Shown: positions 25,816 through 34,513 of the stretch, piece by piece | How positions within the stretch are numbered: position 1 is the first letter of the stretch | Layout: each line of letters opens with the position of its first letter | Assembly (NCBI RefSeq): GCF_004341825.1 | Contig: NZ_SMAG01000006.1 | Span: 1 to 64,000 of the forward strand | DNA: 64,000 bases | Reading direction: 5' to 3' | Origin: Hazenella coriacea | Lineage (GTDB): Bacteria > Bacillota > Bacilli > Thermoactinomycetales > Thermoactinomycetaceae | Notes under the pieces: generated by a model | Database searches by the model: none | Seen by the model: the letters and a program-made list of their open reading frames with translations, nothing else | Told to the model about the DNA's origin: nothing | Position numbers and translations under genes: made by a program

Positions 25816-26549
25816 GGTTGAATCACCTCGATCATCCCCCAACCGGAACTCCGTCGAAATCCAATTCCCAATTGATACAACGTTTGAAGATCTTCCGGAT
25901 GTCCCTGCAAGAGAAACTTCCCTTTATATCCCTCAAGAAATAAATAGGAACGTTGTTTTTCCTCTTGTTGTTGATGGATTGCATCTTTCACGACCACTTT
26001 CTTCATATCAAGTGGAGTTAGGCTCAATTCTGAACGTAATCCAAAGCCACGGTAATTCTTCAAATTTAAGTTGGTAATGTAGTTGAGTTCATGTTGAAAA
26101 GTGGGATCACTTGGAGAGACAGGACGATTCTCCCTGTCTTTGATGTATAATGGGGAAAGTGTCTGACAGACCATAAAAGGATCGTCGAAAGTAGTTTTTT
26201 CATTTAAAACACGAACTCTTCCCTTTGCTAACTGAATTCCTTGGTACTGAAAGTCTTTCTGTCGAAGGAGTCCATTATAAAAGTGAATCATCCATTCAGG
26301 ATCAGGAGAACTGACAAACAAGTCTACCTGCCCTCGGATCTCAAAAGAGTCGCCTTCCAGCTGATAATCTTTCAAAAACACTGCGAAGGTAAAGTTTTTA
26401 CTCTGCTTATTTTTCTTGCCATCATAATAGTATAACTTCTGGTAGTATTCTTGATCTGAGGTTTCCAAACACTTTTTGATCAAACTGACAAACAACATAT
26501 GGTAGGTAATTGGAAGCTCTTTACAATGCAAAGTACATTGTACTCTCAT
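25812..26549 (-). CDS. cas6: crRNA-processing endoribonuclease Cas6
   Basis: 245-residue Cas6, which cuts the repeat transcript to make crRNAs. The C-terminus has the glycine-rich loop GIGFRRSSGWGMIEV characteristic of the family, and HCKELPITYHMLFVS near the N-terminus follows the first strand and includes a candidate catalytic His. The ATG at 26549 is chosen for AAAGGAGG 6 nt upstream; an in-frame ATG at 26591 lacks a site. First gene of the cas operon. A possible -10 (TATAAT) lies about 35 nt upstream on the minus strand without a convincing -35, so the operon promoter may share the array 2 leader region. Confidence 0.93.
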   Translation of the reverse strand: MRVQCTLHCKELPITYHMLFVSLIKKCLETSDQEYYQKLYYYDGKKNKQSKNFTFAVFLKDYQLEGDSFEIRGQVDLFVSSPDPEWMIHFYNGLLRQKDFQYQGIQLAKGRVRVLNEKTTFDDPFMVCQTLSPLYIKDRENRPVSPSDPTFQHELNYITNLNLKNYRGFGLRSELSLTPLDMKKVVVKDAIHQQQEEKQRSYLFLEGYKGKFLLQGHPEDLQTLYQLGIGFRRSSGWGMIEVIQP

Positions 26550-26635
26550 CACGCTCCTCCTTTCTCCTAATCTATTATAAATTGACTTCATTATACATGT
26601 TTAGGCGGGTCATTTTTGGGCAACCTAACAAAATA

Positions 26636-26819
26636 TTTTGCAGTGGATCTCTTTTTTGGAACATCTCCCAAACACCCTGTTATTACTAGGTTTATAAGCG
26701 ATTTATCCATATCCGATAAAATAACACTGGACATCTGCTGCAAAAAAGCTCGTTTTTCACCTATCCAAAACCTTGGAAAGCCTTGGGAATAAAGGTTTTT
26801 AGATGATGTGAATTTCAGG
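26636..26819 (+). promoter_or_regulatory. Leader of CRISPR array 2
   Basis: Between cas6 and array 2. It contains TTTTGCAGT-G-GATCTCTTTTTT (within 26636-26661) and CTGCAAAAAAGCTCGTTT (26738-26755), lying 159-184 and 65-82 nt before the first repeat. Both match motifs in the array 1 leader in sequence, order and distance, although the rest of the two leaders differs. Confidence 0.75.
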
Positions 26820-28231
26820 GTTTTATATGAACTACGTGGAATGTAAAGATCTACTTTTCCGTCAATTTTTACTTTAAGGGGATAAAGGTTTTATATGAAC
26901 TACGTGGAATGTAAAGTTATAAATAAGACATTCTCTAACTACAATGGTTATTGTTTTATATGAACTACGTGGAATGTAAAGTCAGATCTGGGAGATGAAC
27001 AGGAAAAGGAGTCGAGCGAGTTTTATATGAACTACGTGGAATGTAAAGAACTTTCTCCCTAGCTCTATAACGGCTTAATTTTCTAGTTTTATATGAACTA
27101 CGTGGAATGTAAAGAAAGACACGAGAAAGAAAAAGACAGCACCAGCATCTAGTTTTATATGAACTACGTGGAATGTAAAGAGATTTGAAACAGCTGTCAA
27201 AACAACTGGATATACCGTTTTATATGAACTACGTGGAATGTAAAGCTGGATCCAGACGACGAAAATACGTAAGGTAAAGTAAGTTTTATATGAACTACGT
27301 GGAATGTAAAGCTGGATCCAGACGACGAAAATACGTAAGGTAAAGTAAGTTTTATATGAACTACGTGGAATGTAAAGGCTGCATATGTTTCCAGGCGATG
27401 AGGTGGACCAGGTGGGTTTTATATGAACTACGTGGAATGTAAAGAAAGTACGCACTTGCTTCAAGTGTATTAAATTTTTTAGTTTTATATGAACTACGTG
27501 GAATGTAAAGACCGAATCAGCCGACCAGGTAGATCCAAGCAACCAAGGTTTTATATGAACTACGTGGAATGTAAAGAATTAAAAATTGCGGCGGTTTTCC
27601 CTGATTTAATCGGTTTTATATGAACTACGTGGAATGTAAAGGTAACTACATACGTAGTTATATGCGAAGTCGAGAGGTTTTATATGAACTACGTGGAATG
27701 TAAAGTATCAGCAATTAGCAACTGAGCCTCTGAAATAATCCTGTTTTATATGAACTACGTGGAATGTAAAGGCTTGTACAGCTTTTATGTACTCATCTGC
27801 TAATTCGCGTTTTATATGAACTACGTGGAATGTAAAGGAGTATACATACGTTTTACTCATCAGTTATTCTCCGTTTTATATGAACTATGTGGAATGTAAA
27901 GTCATTTGACCTATTATCTTTTGAAGATCGGATTGAAAGTTTTATATGAACTACGTGGAATGTAAAGAATACTTTAGTATCATTGCTCCCCATCCTCTCC
28001 AAGTTTTATATGAACTACGTGGAATGTAAAGCCCTCCCTGAGAAGCTCCCAACGGGAGGAGTCGCAGGGGAGTTTTATATGAACTACGTGGAATGTAAAG
28101 ACCTCTTTACTCGTATGGTCTCGGGGGCTTTCTTTTGTTTTATATGAACTACGTGGAATGTAAAGTATGATGTGCTATCACAGGAAGAAGTGATTCAAAT
28201 TAGTTTTATATGAACTACGTGGAATGTAAAG
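26820..28231 (+). CRISPR. CRISPR array 2: 22 repeats, 21 spacers
   Basis: 29-nt repeats reading GTTTTATATGAAC...GTGGAATGTAAAG on the plus strand, from 26820-26848 to 28203-28231. Spacers are 35-40 nt. The only repeat variant seen is at 27873-27901 (C to T at the 15th base, GAACTATG). Two neighbouring spacers, 27246-27282 and 27312-27348, are identical. The last repeat is perfect and runs directly into a rhodanese reading frame. The leader is on the left, so this array is transcribed away from the cas operon. The repeat is identical to array 1, so one Cas6/Cascade should serve both. Confidence 0.98.
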
Positions 28232-28605
28232 AGCTGTGGGATGAACTTCCATTGATGAGAATTCCCGTTCGCAAATTTAAATCTGATCGATTGGAGACGA
28301 TGGGTTTCCACGAATGGCTAAACCATAAAGATAAGGGAAATCTGATATTAATCGATGTGAGACCCAAAGAAGAGTATGCCTATGACCATCTGAAGGGAGC
28401 TATTTCGATCCCGATTGATGAGTTGATAATTCAGTTTGAAAAGTTGCCTAAGGATCAGGAAATAGTTGTATATTGTCGAGGTTCCTATTGTATGTATGCC
28501 ACAGAGGCAGTTGAACTACTTCGATCTAAAGGGTATAAAGCGGTTCGCTTAGAGGCTGGGATCTATGAGTGGAATCAGCTGAAAAGGGTTATGGCTAAAA
28601 ATTAA
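28210..28605 (+). pseudogene. Truncated rhodanese-domain gene, 5' end replaced by CRISPR array
   Basis: The frame encodes a rhodanese domain (about residues 35-128): LIDVRPKEEYAYDHLKGA, then active-site loop VYCRGSYCMYATEAVELL and GYKAVRLEAGIYEW. The only ATG near the beginning lies inside the last CRISPR repeat (28210), with no ribosome site; the next in-frame ATG (28255) also lacks one. The loop and the stretch before the domain resemble the C-terminal half of ArsR-rhodanese fusion regulators, usually followed by a transporter gene as here. I infer that the ArsR half was lost when the array arrived. It could still be expressed from a weak start. Confidence 0.6.
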
Positions 28606-28657
28606 TAAAAAAGCATTTGATCTTTATTTATCAACTTCTTTTTGGAAGGTGAATGCG

Positions 28658-29887
28658 TTGAAAAGTTCTTCCCCTCAAGTACAAGTGGGAGTAAAAGAAA
28701 ATCTTGTGCAGTTTTTATTATTAGTGATTATTAACTTATTTGTCGGATCTATGGTTGGACTTGAAAGAACAATTCTTCCCATTATAGGCGAAGAACATTT
28801 TGCTCTTACATCGGTGAGTGCAGCCCTTTCTTTTATCATTAGTTTTGGCTTTTCGAAAGCGATTGTCAACTTATTTGCTGGTAACTTAGCAGATCGAATA
28901 GGAAGAAAGCAAGTCCTACTAATCGGGTGGGGAATTGGTTTATTTGTTCCGTTGCTCGTCATTTTTGCCCAGTCTTGGTGGACGATTGTGTTTGCCAATA
29001 TACTTTTAGGTATGAATCAAGCTTTGACGTGGTCCATGACTGTAAATATGAAAGTGGACTTAGCGAAAAAAACACAAAGAGGTTTAGCCGTTGGGCTCAA
29101 TGAGTTTGCGGGCTATATCGGAGTCGCCTTGATGGCAATGGCCTCAGGTTATGTCGCTTCCACTTATTCTTTACGTCCTGAACCTTTTTATATGGGTGTC
29201 GGGATCGTTATGATAGGATTTATTCTTTCTTTGATGGTTCAAGATACCCAAAAGCACTTAAGACTTCAGTCTCAACAACAAAGAAACGTTCAACCTATTC
29301 GGACTAGTGAAGTGTTCCAACAAACCACATGGAAAGATAAAAACCTCTCCAGTAGTAGCTTGGCTGGCATGACAACCAATTTAAAAGATGGTATGGCTTG
29401 GGGGCTTTTCCCTTTATTTTTCACTTCAAGTGGACTAACCGTGGGACAAATCGGAACGATTGTAGCCATTTATCCAGCCGCTTGGGGATTCTTCCAACTT
29501 TTTACCGGCGTGTTAAGTGATCGCATTGGGCGTAAATGGTTGATTACCCTTGGAATGTGGTTACAGGCGGGTTCACTTTGGTGGATTCTATGGGTTGATA
29601 CCTATTTATTATGGATCTTGGGTGCTCTCCTGTTAGGGATCAGTACAGCTATGGTTTATCCAACGCTCATCGCCTCCATTAGCGATGTGGCTCACCCGGA
29701 GTGGCGTGCTACATCCATGGGAGTTTATCGTTTTTGGCGTGATAGTGGTTATGCATTTGGTGCTATAATGGCGGGTCTGCTTACCGACTTTCTGAATGTC
29801 CACTGGGCCATGGGGCTAGTTGCATTTTTACCTTTCATCGCAGGAGTTATCACTTCTGTTCGTATGACAGAAACTTTAAAAAGGTAA
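28658..29887 (+). CDS. MFS transporter
   Basis: 409-residue major facilitator with 12 predicted membrane helices. The loop 2-3 motif is NLADRIGRKQVLLIGW and the matching loop 8-9 motif is GVLSDRIGRKWLITLG. The TTG at 28658 has GGAAGGTG 6 nt upstream and is preferred over the GTG at 28649, which overlaps that site. It follows the truncated rhodanese gene by 52 nt; similar transporters often follow ArsR-rhodanese genes, suggesting export of a toxic ion or small molecule. Substrate unknown. Confidence 0.88.
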   Translation: MKSSSPQVQVGVKENLVQFLLLVIINLFVGSMVGLERTILPIIGEEHFALTSVSAALSFIISFGFSKAIVNLFAGNLADRIGRKQVLLIGWGIGLFVPLLVIFAQSWWTIVFANILLGMNQALTWSMTVNMKVDLAKKTQRGLAVGLNEFAGYIGVALMAMASGYVASTYSLRPEPFYMGVGIVMIGFILSLMVQDTQKHLRLQSQQQRNVQPIRTSEVFQQTTWKDKNLSSSSLAGMTTNLKDGMAWGLFPLFFTSSGLTVGQIGTIVAIYPAAWGFFQLFTGVLSDRIGRKWLITLGMWLQAGSLWWILWVDTYLLWILGALLLGISTAMVYPTLIASISDVAHPEWRATSMGVYRFWRDSGYAFGAIMAGLLTDFLNVHWAMGLVAFLPFIAGVITSVRMTETLKR

Positions 29888-29930
29888 ACCGTTTCAACTA
29901 GATCCTACCATATTAAAGATACTTCCCCAC

Positions 29931-29965
29931 AAAAAGAAGCTACCCCTAAAGGTAGCTTCTTTTCT
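29931..29965. terminator. Bidirectional terminator
   Basis: AAAAGAAGCTACC pairs with GGTAGCTTCTTTT around a 5-6-nt loop. T-runs flank both sides (TTTTCT on plus, TTTTT on minus). It ends the MFS transcript and also lies right at the stop of the small minus-strand ORF. Confidence 0.85.
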
Positions 29966-30131
29966 ACTTCTCCCATGGATTCTTGACTTCGGGTTTCAAT
30001 GCAGAATCTTTTTTTGCGTTTAGATAAGCGTTTGGTGAAAGGCTATACGAACCATGAGGACCTCTTATGTAACTACTCGCCGGGTTATCAGGTTTTACAT
30101 CTGTTTTCGAAAAGTACCACCATTTTTTCAA
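29964..30131 (-). CDS. Small hydrophilic protein, unrecognised (55 aa)
   Basis: A 55-codon frame from a TTG with GGAG 10 nt upstream (MKKWWYFSKTDVKPDNPASS, then PHGSYSLSPNAYLNAKKD, ending NPWEK). It is not similar to anything I know. Support comes from coding-like composition, a usable start, and the stop sitting exactly at a terminator with a T-run on this strand. It occupies the otherwise empty gap between the MFS gene and nosF; from 30132 to 30309 nothing more is seen. Confidence 0.4.
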   Translation of the reverse strand: MKKWWYFSKTDVKPDNPASSYIRGPHGSYSLSPNAYLNAKKDSALKPEVKNPWEK

Positions 30132-30309
30132 GGAAGATCAACTCCAATTAAAATAATTTTCCGATAAGATCATATACATTCCCTTTACATATATAAAATT
30201 CCTGCAAAACTAAAAAAATGAATCTAGATCTATGTAAATAATACTTTTTCATTTACTTTCCAAATCAAAAACCCAGACTTAGCAGATCAGTCTGGGTTCT
30301 CTTCTATAC

Positions 30310-31026
30310 CTATGCTTTCTCCGGTTCGGCAATGATCGAAAATAGTTCTAAAATGAGTTCTTCTTTTTGATAACTAGCTGCTTCGATTTTCTTGAGACAT
30401 TTACCTTGTTGCATGAAACAGATCAGATCTCCCACTTCAGCTGCGACATCGAGCTGGTGGGTTGAAAGGAGTACCGTTGTCCTCTCTTCTTTTAGCTGGT
30501 CGATCAGTTGGATGAATTGTTTCATCCAGTAGGGATCGAGCCCATTGGTCGGCTCGTCCAATAGGAGTAATTCAGGCTTACCGAGGATCGCTTGGGCGAA
30601 GAGAAGGCGTTGTCGCATCCCTTTGGAAAGGCCAGTTAGTTTTTGAGCTTTCTTCTCGATAAGACCGACTTGGTTGAGGGTCTCTTCGACTCGCTCAGCA
30701 CTGACTTGACGCAAGGAAGCGTAGAACGAGAGAAATTCTTGTACGGTCATGGTGGTGGGTAGTTGAAAGTCGTCAGGCATGTAGCCGATCCGTTTAACAT
30801 AGTTGGTACGATCTTTCCAGAGGTCAACCCCATCTAGTTCGATCTTACCGCTAGATGGAGGAATAATTCCCGCTAAGAGTTGAATGAGTGTACTTTTGCC
30901 CGCTCCATTTCCTCCACAAAGGACGAGACAGTGGTGGCGAGGAATGGACAGGGTTAATGGTTCCAAAGCGGTTGTTTGGGCATACACTTTGGAAACCTCC
31001 TTGATTTCGACAATCGTTTTATCCAT
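30310..31026 (-). CDS. nosF: ABC transporter ATP-binding protein, NosF-like
   Basis: 238-residue ATPase with Walker A GGNGAGKST, Q-loop YMPDDFQLP, signature LSKGMRQRLLFAQ, Walker B LLLLDEPTNGLDP and the switch His in STHQLD. It overlaps the nosY-like permease gene by 8 nt and follows nosD and nosL, so it fits NosF of the NosDFY copper-site maturation ABC transporter. In denitrifiers this complex helps assemble the Cu centres of N2O reductase. No nosZ is present in the window. Confidence 0.85.
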   Translation of the reverse strand: MDKTIVEIKEVSKVYAQTTALEPLTLSIPRHHCLVLCGGNGAGKSTLIQLLAGIIPPSSGKIELDGVDLWKDRTNYVKRIGYMPDDFQLPTTMTVQEFLSFYASLRQVSAERVEETLNQVGLIEKKAQKLTGLSKGMRQRLLFAQAILGKPELLLLDEPTNGLDPYWMKQFIQLIDQLKEERTTVLLSTHQLDVAAEVGDLICFMQQGKCLKKIEAASYQKEELILELFSIIAEPEKA

Positions 31027-31840
31027 GTGTTTTGTTCCTCTCCATCATCCATTTCGTTATGAAACCGATTAGGCTCGTATAGACAAGCATGTAAACAACT
31101 AGTAATAACCAACCATTCCACGATTGGAAGCTTTGAAATAAGGCGTCGTAGGTCTGTCCGAATACTGCTCCACCGTTCAATTGTATAACCATCCAGACTC
31201 TGATCCATTCAGCGGGGTTAATAAACAGGATAACCTTCATGGCGCTTTCAATCATCGGGTATGGGAGAAAGCTTAAAACACTGATTAAGATAATCGGCCA
31301 GATCATGATAAGGACAAACCAGATGGCGATGGATCGCATCAAGGCTTGCCAACGAGTCGCTGATTGTACACCGACCAGCATCCCTAAAAGTAGGAAAAAG
31401 AATAACAATAAGATTGCAAAGAGATAGACAGCAAGTACCCAAGTAAAAGTAAGTGGTACTCCGAATAAGGGACTCAGCCCTACTGTGAACCCTAAGCTTC
31501 CCGTCAGGATGATCCACTGAGCGATGAATTGTCCCAGAAACTTCCCGATCAGATACTCCCATGAAGACACAGGGTAACTAAGCAACAACTTCCATTGACC
31601 GCTCTCTCGTTCATTGGTGATGGAAAAGGATGAGAGGACAAGCGTCAATAGAGGAAGTAAGTAAAGAATCAGATTAAACATCGTCCCCGTTACATTGGTG
31701 TAGTTGCCAAAGTTAGGGATATTTTGCTGAATCAAGATCACCAGGCTCATCACGACAACCCATAAAAGCAAAAAAGTGTAAAAGGAGCGTTGTCGGGTCA
31801 TATTACGTAGTTCGAATCGGCAAATCGTCCAGAGATTCAT
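31019..31840 (-). CDS. nosY: ABC transporter permease, NosY-like
   Basis: 273-residue ABC-2-type permease with six membrane helices. The N-terminal amphipathic stretch FELRNMTRQRSFYTF and the ERESGQWKLLLSYPVSSWEYL loop are typical of NosY and other ABC-2 permeases. AAAGGAGGGG lies before the ATG. It pairs with NosF (overlapping genes). The assignment to Nos rather than a general ABC-2 exporter depends on the neighbouring nosD and nosL. Confidence 0.82.
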   Translation of the reverse strand: MNLWTICRFELRNMTRQRSFYTFLLLWVVVMSLVILIQQNIPNFGNYTNVTGTMFNLILYLLPLLTLVLSSFSITNERESGQWKLLLSYPVSSWEYLIGKFLGQFIAQWIILTGSLGFTVGLSPLFGVPLTFTWVLAVYLFAILLLFFFLLLGMLVGVQSATRWQALMRSIAIWFVLIMIWPIILISVLSFLPYPMIESAMKVILFINPAEWIRVWMVIQLNGGAVFGQTYDALFQSFQSWNGWLLLVVYMLVYTSLIGFITKWMMERNKTHG

Positions 31841-31854
31841 GGCTCCCCTCCTTT

Positions 31855-31888
31855 ATGAAAAAGAAACCGAACCCTCAAAAATTCGGTT
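31855..31888 (-). terminator. Terminator-like hairpin between nosL and nosY
   Basis: AACCGAA (31865-31871) pairs with TTCGGTT (31882-31888); on the minus strand the stem is followed by TCTTTTT. A modest stem that could reduce nosY/nosF relative to nosD/nosL. The rest of the 138-nt gap shows no gene. Confidence 0.5.
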
Positions 31889-31978
31889 CGATGGATGACT
31901 CAGGAGTGAGTGTGGGTGAAGTTTAAGACATTCGTCATCCATCCTACCGTTTCTTAAGAGCTCGGTCAATGTAATCCT

Positions 31979-32578
31979 TTATTTATGTGTCGAACCATGT
32001 TCTTGATGATTTCCATCTGTTCCATGAGTGTTACCATCTGCATCGTGACTAGTGTCAGCATCATCGTGACCATGATCGCCATGTCCACCGTGTTCTTGTT
32101 TCATCTTTTCCATCATTTCTTTATTTCGATCCCAACCGTGGCTCTTTAGCTCTTCTGCTTTCATCAGTTTCCCTTTGCCTTCTTTTTCAATAAACTGTTT
32201 GGCATCGCTTTCTTTTTCAAAAGAAACCATTCCGTAAGCCATCGGTGTTTTAATATCTTTGTCATATACAAAGAAGGCTTTGTCTAGAGCGATCCAGTTC
32301 TTGGAGTTATAATCACGAACGAAATGAATCGGATTTTTCTCATTTTGATTTTCTTTCATCCATTGATGCATACAACCGATGTCATCAAATTTTAGTACTT
32401 TTCCATTCTCTAGATGTGTTTGGGTTGCAAATTGATCATCTTTAACAGCCATTTGGCAAATCGCACATTTATCATTTTTTTCATCAATCGCTACTGGTTG
32501 AACTTCTGTCTCATTACAACCAGTAAGAGCAACGACGAGTAATAAAACGCCAATCAGTGGTAAGATAAACTTTTTCAT
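31979..32578 (-). CDS. nosL: NosL-family copper-binding lipoprotein with His-rich tail
   Basis: 199-residue lipoprotein (lipobox VVALTGC, Cys near residue 20). NosL delivers Cu(I) for N2O reductase assembly through a Cys-Met site; here it is CAICQMAVKDDQFA, followed by GKVLKFDDIGCMHQWM and PMAYGMVSFE. The last 40 residues are unusually rich in His, Asp and Gly (HGGHGDHGHDD...), not part of the usual NosL core, and could bind extra metal. The ATG at 32578 overlaps the nosD stop (ATGA) and has GGGAGG upstream. Confidence 0.88.
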   Translation of the reverse strand: MKKFILPLIGVLLLVVALTGCNETEVQPVAIDEKNDKCAICQMAVKDDQFATQTHLENGKVLKFDDIGCMHQWMKENQNEKNPIHFVRDYNSKNWIALDKAFFVYDKDIKTPMAYGMVSFEKESDAKQFIEKEGKGKLMKAEELKSHGWDRNKEMMEKMKQEHGGHGDHGHDDADTSHDADGNTHGTDGNHQEHGSTHK

Positions 32579-33867
32579 CTCTGGTTCCTCCCTAGATAGA
32601 AAACTATAGAACTGATTAGTAACATGACCATACCAAGCAGCCATACCCAGTTCGCTGACTGAGATGACAGGTTTCCTTGCTGATGAATGGGCCCCAAGGC
32701 AGGATGTTCATCCACTAACAACATCGATGGTGGACTTTTGAGTATCTTTTCCAATAAAACCATACCTGGTGCTTGAAAAAAGAGCTGAAACGCAGGGTAT
32801 TGATAAGAAAGGCTTAGAAAATATGGGTCAGCATGATAAGGAATGTCGCTCGCTCCATCTCCTGTCCAATCTAATCGCAGGGGTTGCTCCCAATAATTGT
32901 TTGCGATCTGATTTTGAACGCTTTCAACTGCTTGTGCTTGGTTTACATTGGCAATGAAATCATTATTAAAAAATTGATTCTCTTTGGCTTGATTTGCCTG
33001 GAAACCGATGTAATTTGCTAGAATCTGGTTATGTTTAAATAAGTTCTGGCTCGAATGATCGATAAAGATTCCAACACGATTGTTGGCAATCCGATTCCCC
33101 TGCACACGGGTATCAGTCGCTTTGTAGAAAAACAAGCCTTGAGAGTTCACATGAGCCTGGTTCTCTGACAACTCATTATCCAAAATATCTGTTTGGTGGG
33201 TTTCCATCACCATCGCTCCCGTCACATTGTGTTGGGAGACATTTTTCATTAGCTTAGTCCCATCCGAAAACATGAGATGATATCCATAGCGAGACTTTTC
33301 TACTTTGTTATATGAAATCTGATTCTGGTGACTGTATTCGACATAAACTCCATCCAACACACCTGTAATCTTTGAGTGTTGGATTACATTATGGTCGCTA
33401 TACCACAGATCGATTCCGTTTTGTGGTTGGTCTTGATTGGTTCCTACGATCGTTACGTTTGTGATCATATTTTGAGAAGCTTCATCCAATTTGAACCCAT
33501 AACCACTCGACTGAATATGAAGTTGGTCGAACTGATGATGATCTCCTTTTACCGAAACTGCGACCGTCTCATCATCGGCCCCACATTGAATAATCTCCAC
33601 ATTTTTTAGGGTGACATGATGTGAACCGATCGAAAGAACAGGTTGTCCTGTACAAGAGCGGAGAACTACTTTGCCAGTTCCCTGAATGGTAAGTGGTCGA
33701 TCTACAGTCCAATTCCCTTCATAAATCCCCTCCTTTAACTGAATCACGCCTCCCTCAGGGGTTGAGCGAATCATTTGCTCGAGGTTGGGCTCAGCCTGAG
33801 CCTCGTTAGGAATTAATAAGATAGTACAAAAAAAGAAGCAAAATAAGGTCAAAATCCTTGGTTTCAT
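32575..33867 (-). CDS. nosD: NosD-family periplasmic-type beta-helix protein
   Basis: About 430 residues: a signal peptide (ends NEAQAEP), a right-handed parallel beta-helix with repeated carbohydrate-binding-like turns (NGIDLWYSDHNVIQHSKITG, GVYVEYSHQNQISYN, YGYHLMFSDG), and a C-terminal membrane anchor (VWLLGMVMLLISSIVFYLG). NosD works with NosFY in copper-site maturation of N2O reductase. The start is uncertain: ATG 33867 has AAAGGA 14 nt upstream, while an in-frame GTG at 33879 lies only 2 nt from it. First gene of the nosD-nosL-nosY-nosF cluster. Confidence 0.87.
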   Translation of the reverse strand: MKPRILTLFCFFFCTILLIPNEAQAEPNLEQMIRSTPEGGVIQLKEGIYEGNWTVDRPLTIQGTGKVVLRSCTGQPVLSIGSHHVTLKNVEIIQCGADDETVAVSVKGDHHQFDQLHIQSSGYGFKLDEASQNMITNVTIVGTNQDQPQNGIDLWYSDHNVIQHSKITGVLDGVYVEYSHQNQISYNKVEKSRYGYHLMFSDGTKLMKNVSQHNVTGAMVMETHQTDILDNELSENQAHVNSQGLFFYKATDTRVQGNRIANNRVGIFIDHSSQNLFKHNQILANYIGFQANQAKENQFFNNDFIANVNQAQAVESVQNQIANNYWEQPLRLDWTGDGASDIPYHADPYFLSLSYQYPAFQLFFQAPGMVLLEKILKSPPSMLLVDEHPALGPIHQQGNLSSQSANWVWLLGMVMLLISSIVFYLGRNQR

Positions 33868-34051
33868 GAGATATGTCACGTTCCTTTCAAGTGGTGACCG
33901 TCAAGGAAACTATATTTAGTGTAACGAACGAAGCATCAAAGTCCTATGACTCGATAGGGCTATTTTCATCAGTAAATGTGATCATCTGTTGAACTGGAGA
34001 GAGTTGGAAGAATAGTTGGAATTGCACTTGATTGAATTGTTCACTAGCATT

Positions 34052-34513
34052 TCAAAGTTTTTTAGCCAATCGAATCAGATCCCTACAAGGGATTCCATTC
34101 TCCATGATTTCCTCATCATAGTGATGAACAAAAAAATCTGGTTCTACCCCCACAATACGAAATCCACATTTCTGGTATAAAGCTAAGGGGGCTAAACTTG
34201 AGTTTCCCGTTCCGATCTCGATCGTTCTGCATCCCATGGAACGAGCTGTTTCGATGGCATGGAGAACTAATTTTTTACCCATACCTCTTCCTTGATCAAC
34301 TTCGGAGACTGCTATATTAACGAGTTCGACTGTTTGAGGTCGGGTTTCTAATAGAACATAGCAACCAACTGTTTCTCTCTCCTTTTCTGCTACAAAGCAA
34401 ATTCCCCGATGAAGATAACTATTAATCATGATTGGAGACGGATCAGCAAGCATCAGTAACGACTTAGGTGGTATTTCATTCTCTTTTAACCTACGAATTT
34501 GTAACTCTTTCAT
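34052..34513 (-). CDS. GNAT-family N-acetyltransferase
   Basis: 153 residues with the acetyl-CoA-binding motif A VDQGRGMGKKLVLHAIETA (Q/RxxGxG/A) after strand 4 (ELVNIAVSE), and the motif-B segment LALYQKCGFRIVGVEPDFF. The fold is clear; the acceptor substrate is not. Convergent neighbours are absent and it appears monocistronic. Confidence 0.88.
   Translation of the reverse strand: MKELQIRRLKENEIPPKSLLMLADPSPIMINSYLHRGICFVAEKERETVGCYVLLETRPQTVELVNIAVSEVDQGRGMGKKLVLHAIETARSMGCRTIEIGTGNSSLAPLALYQKCGFRIVGVEPDFFVHHYDEEIMENGIPCRDLIRLAKKL

Noticed and set aside
27075-27542. A 155-codon open frame on the minus strand with repeated FTFHVVHIK segments
   Set aside because: It is the translation of CRISPR repeats of array 2; the periodicity is that of the array, not a protein.
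17596-28231. Possible type III or type II system
   Set aside because: No Cas10, Csm/Cmr, Cas9 or tracrRNA-like element; the HD-helicase Cas3 and cas8-cas7-cas5 order fix type I-B.
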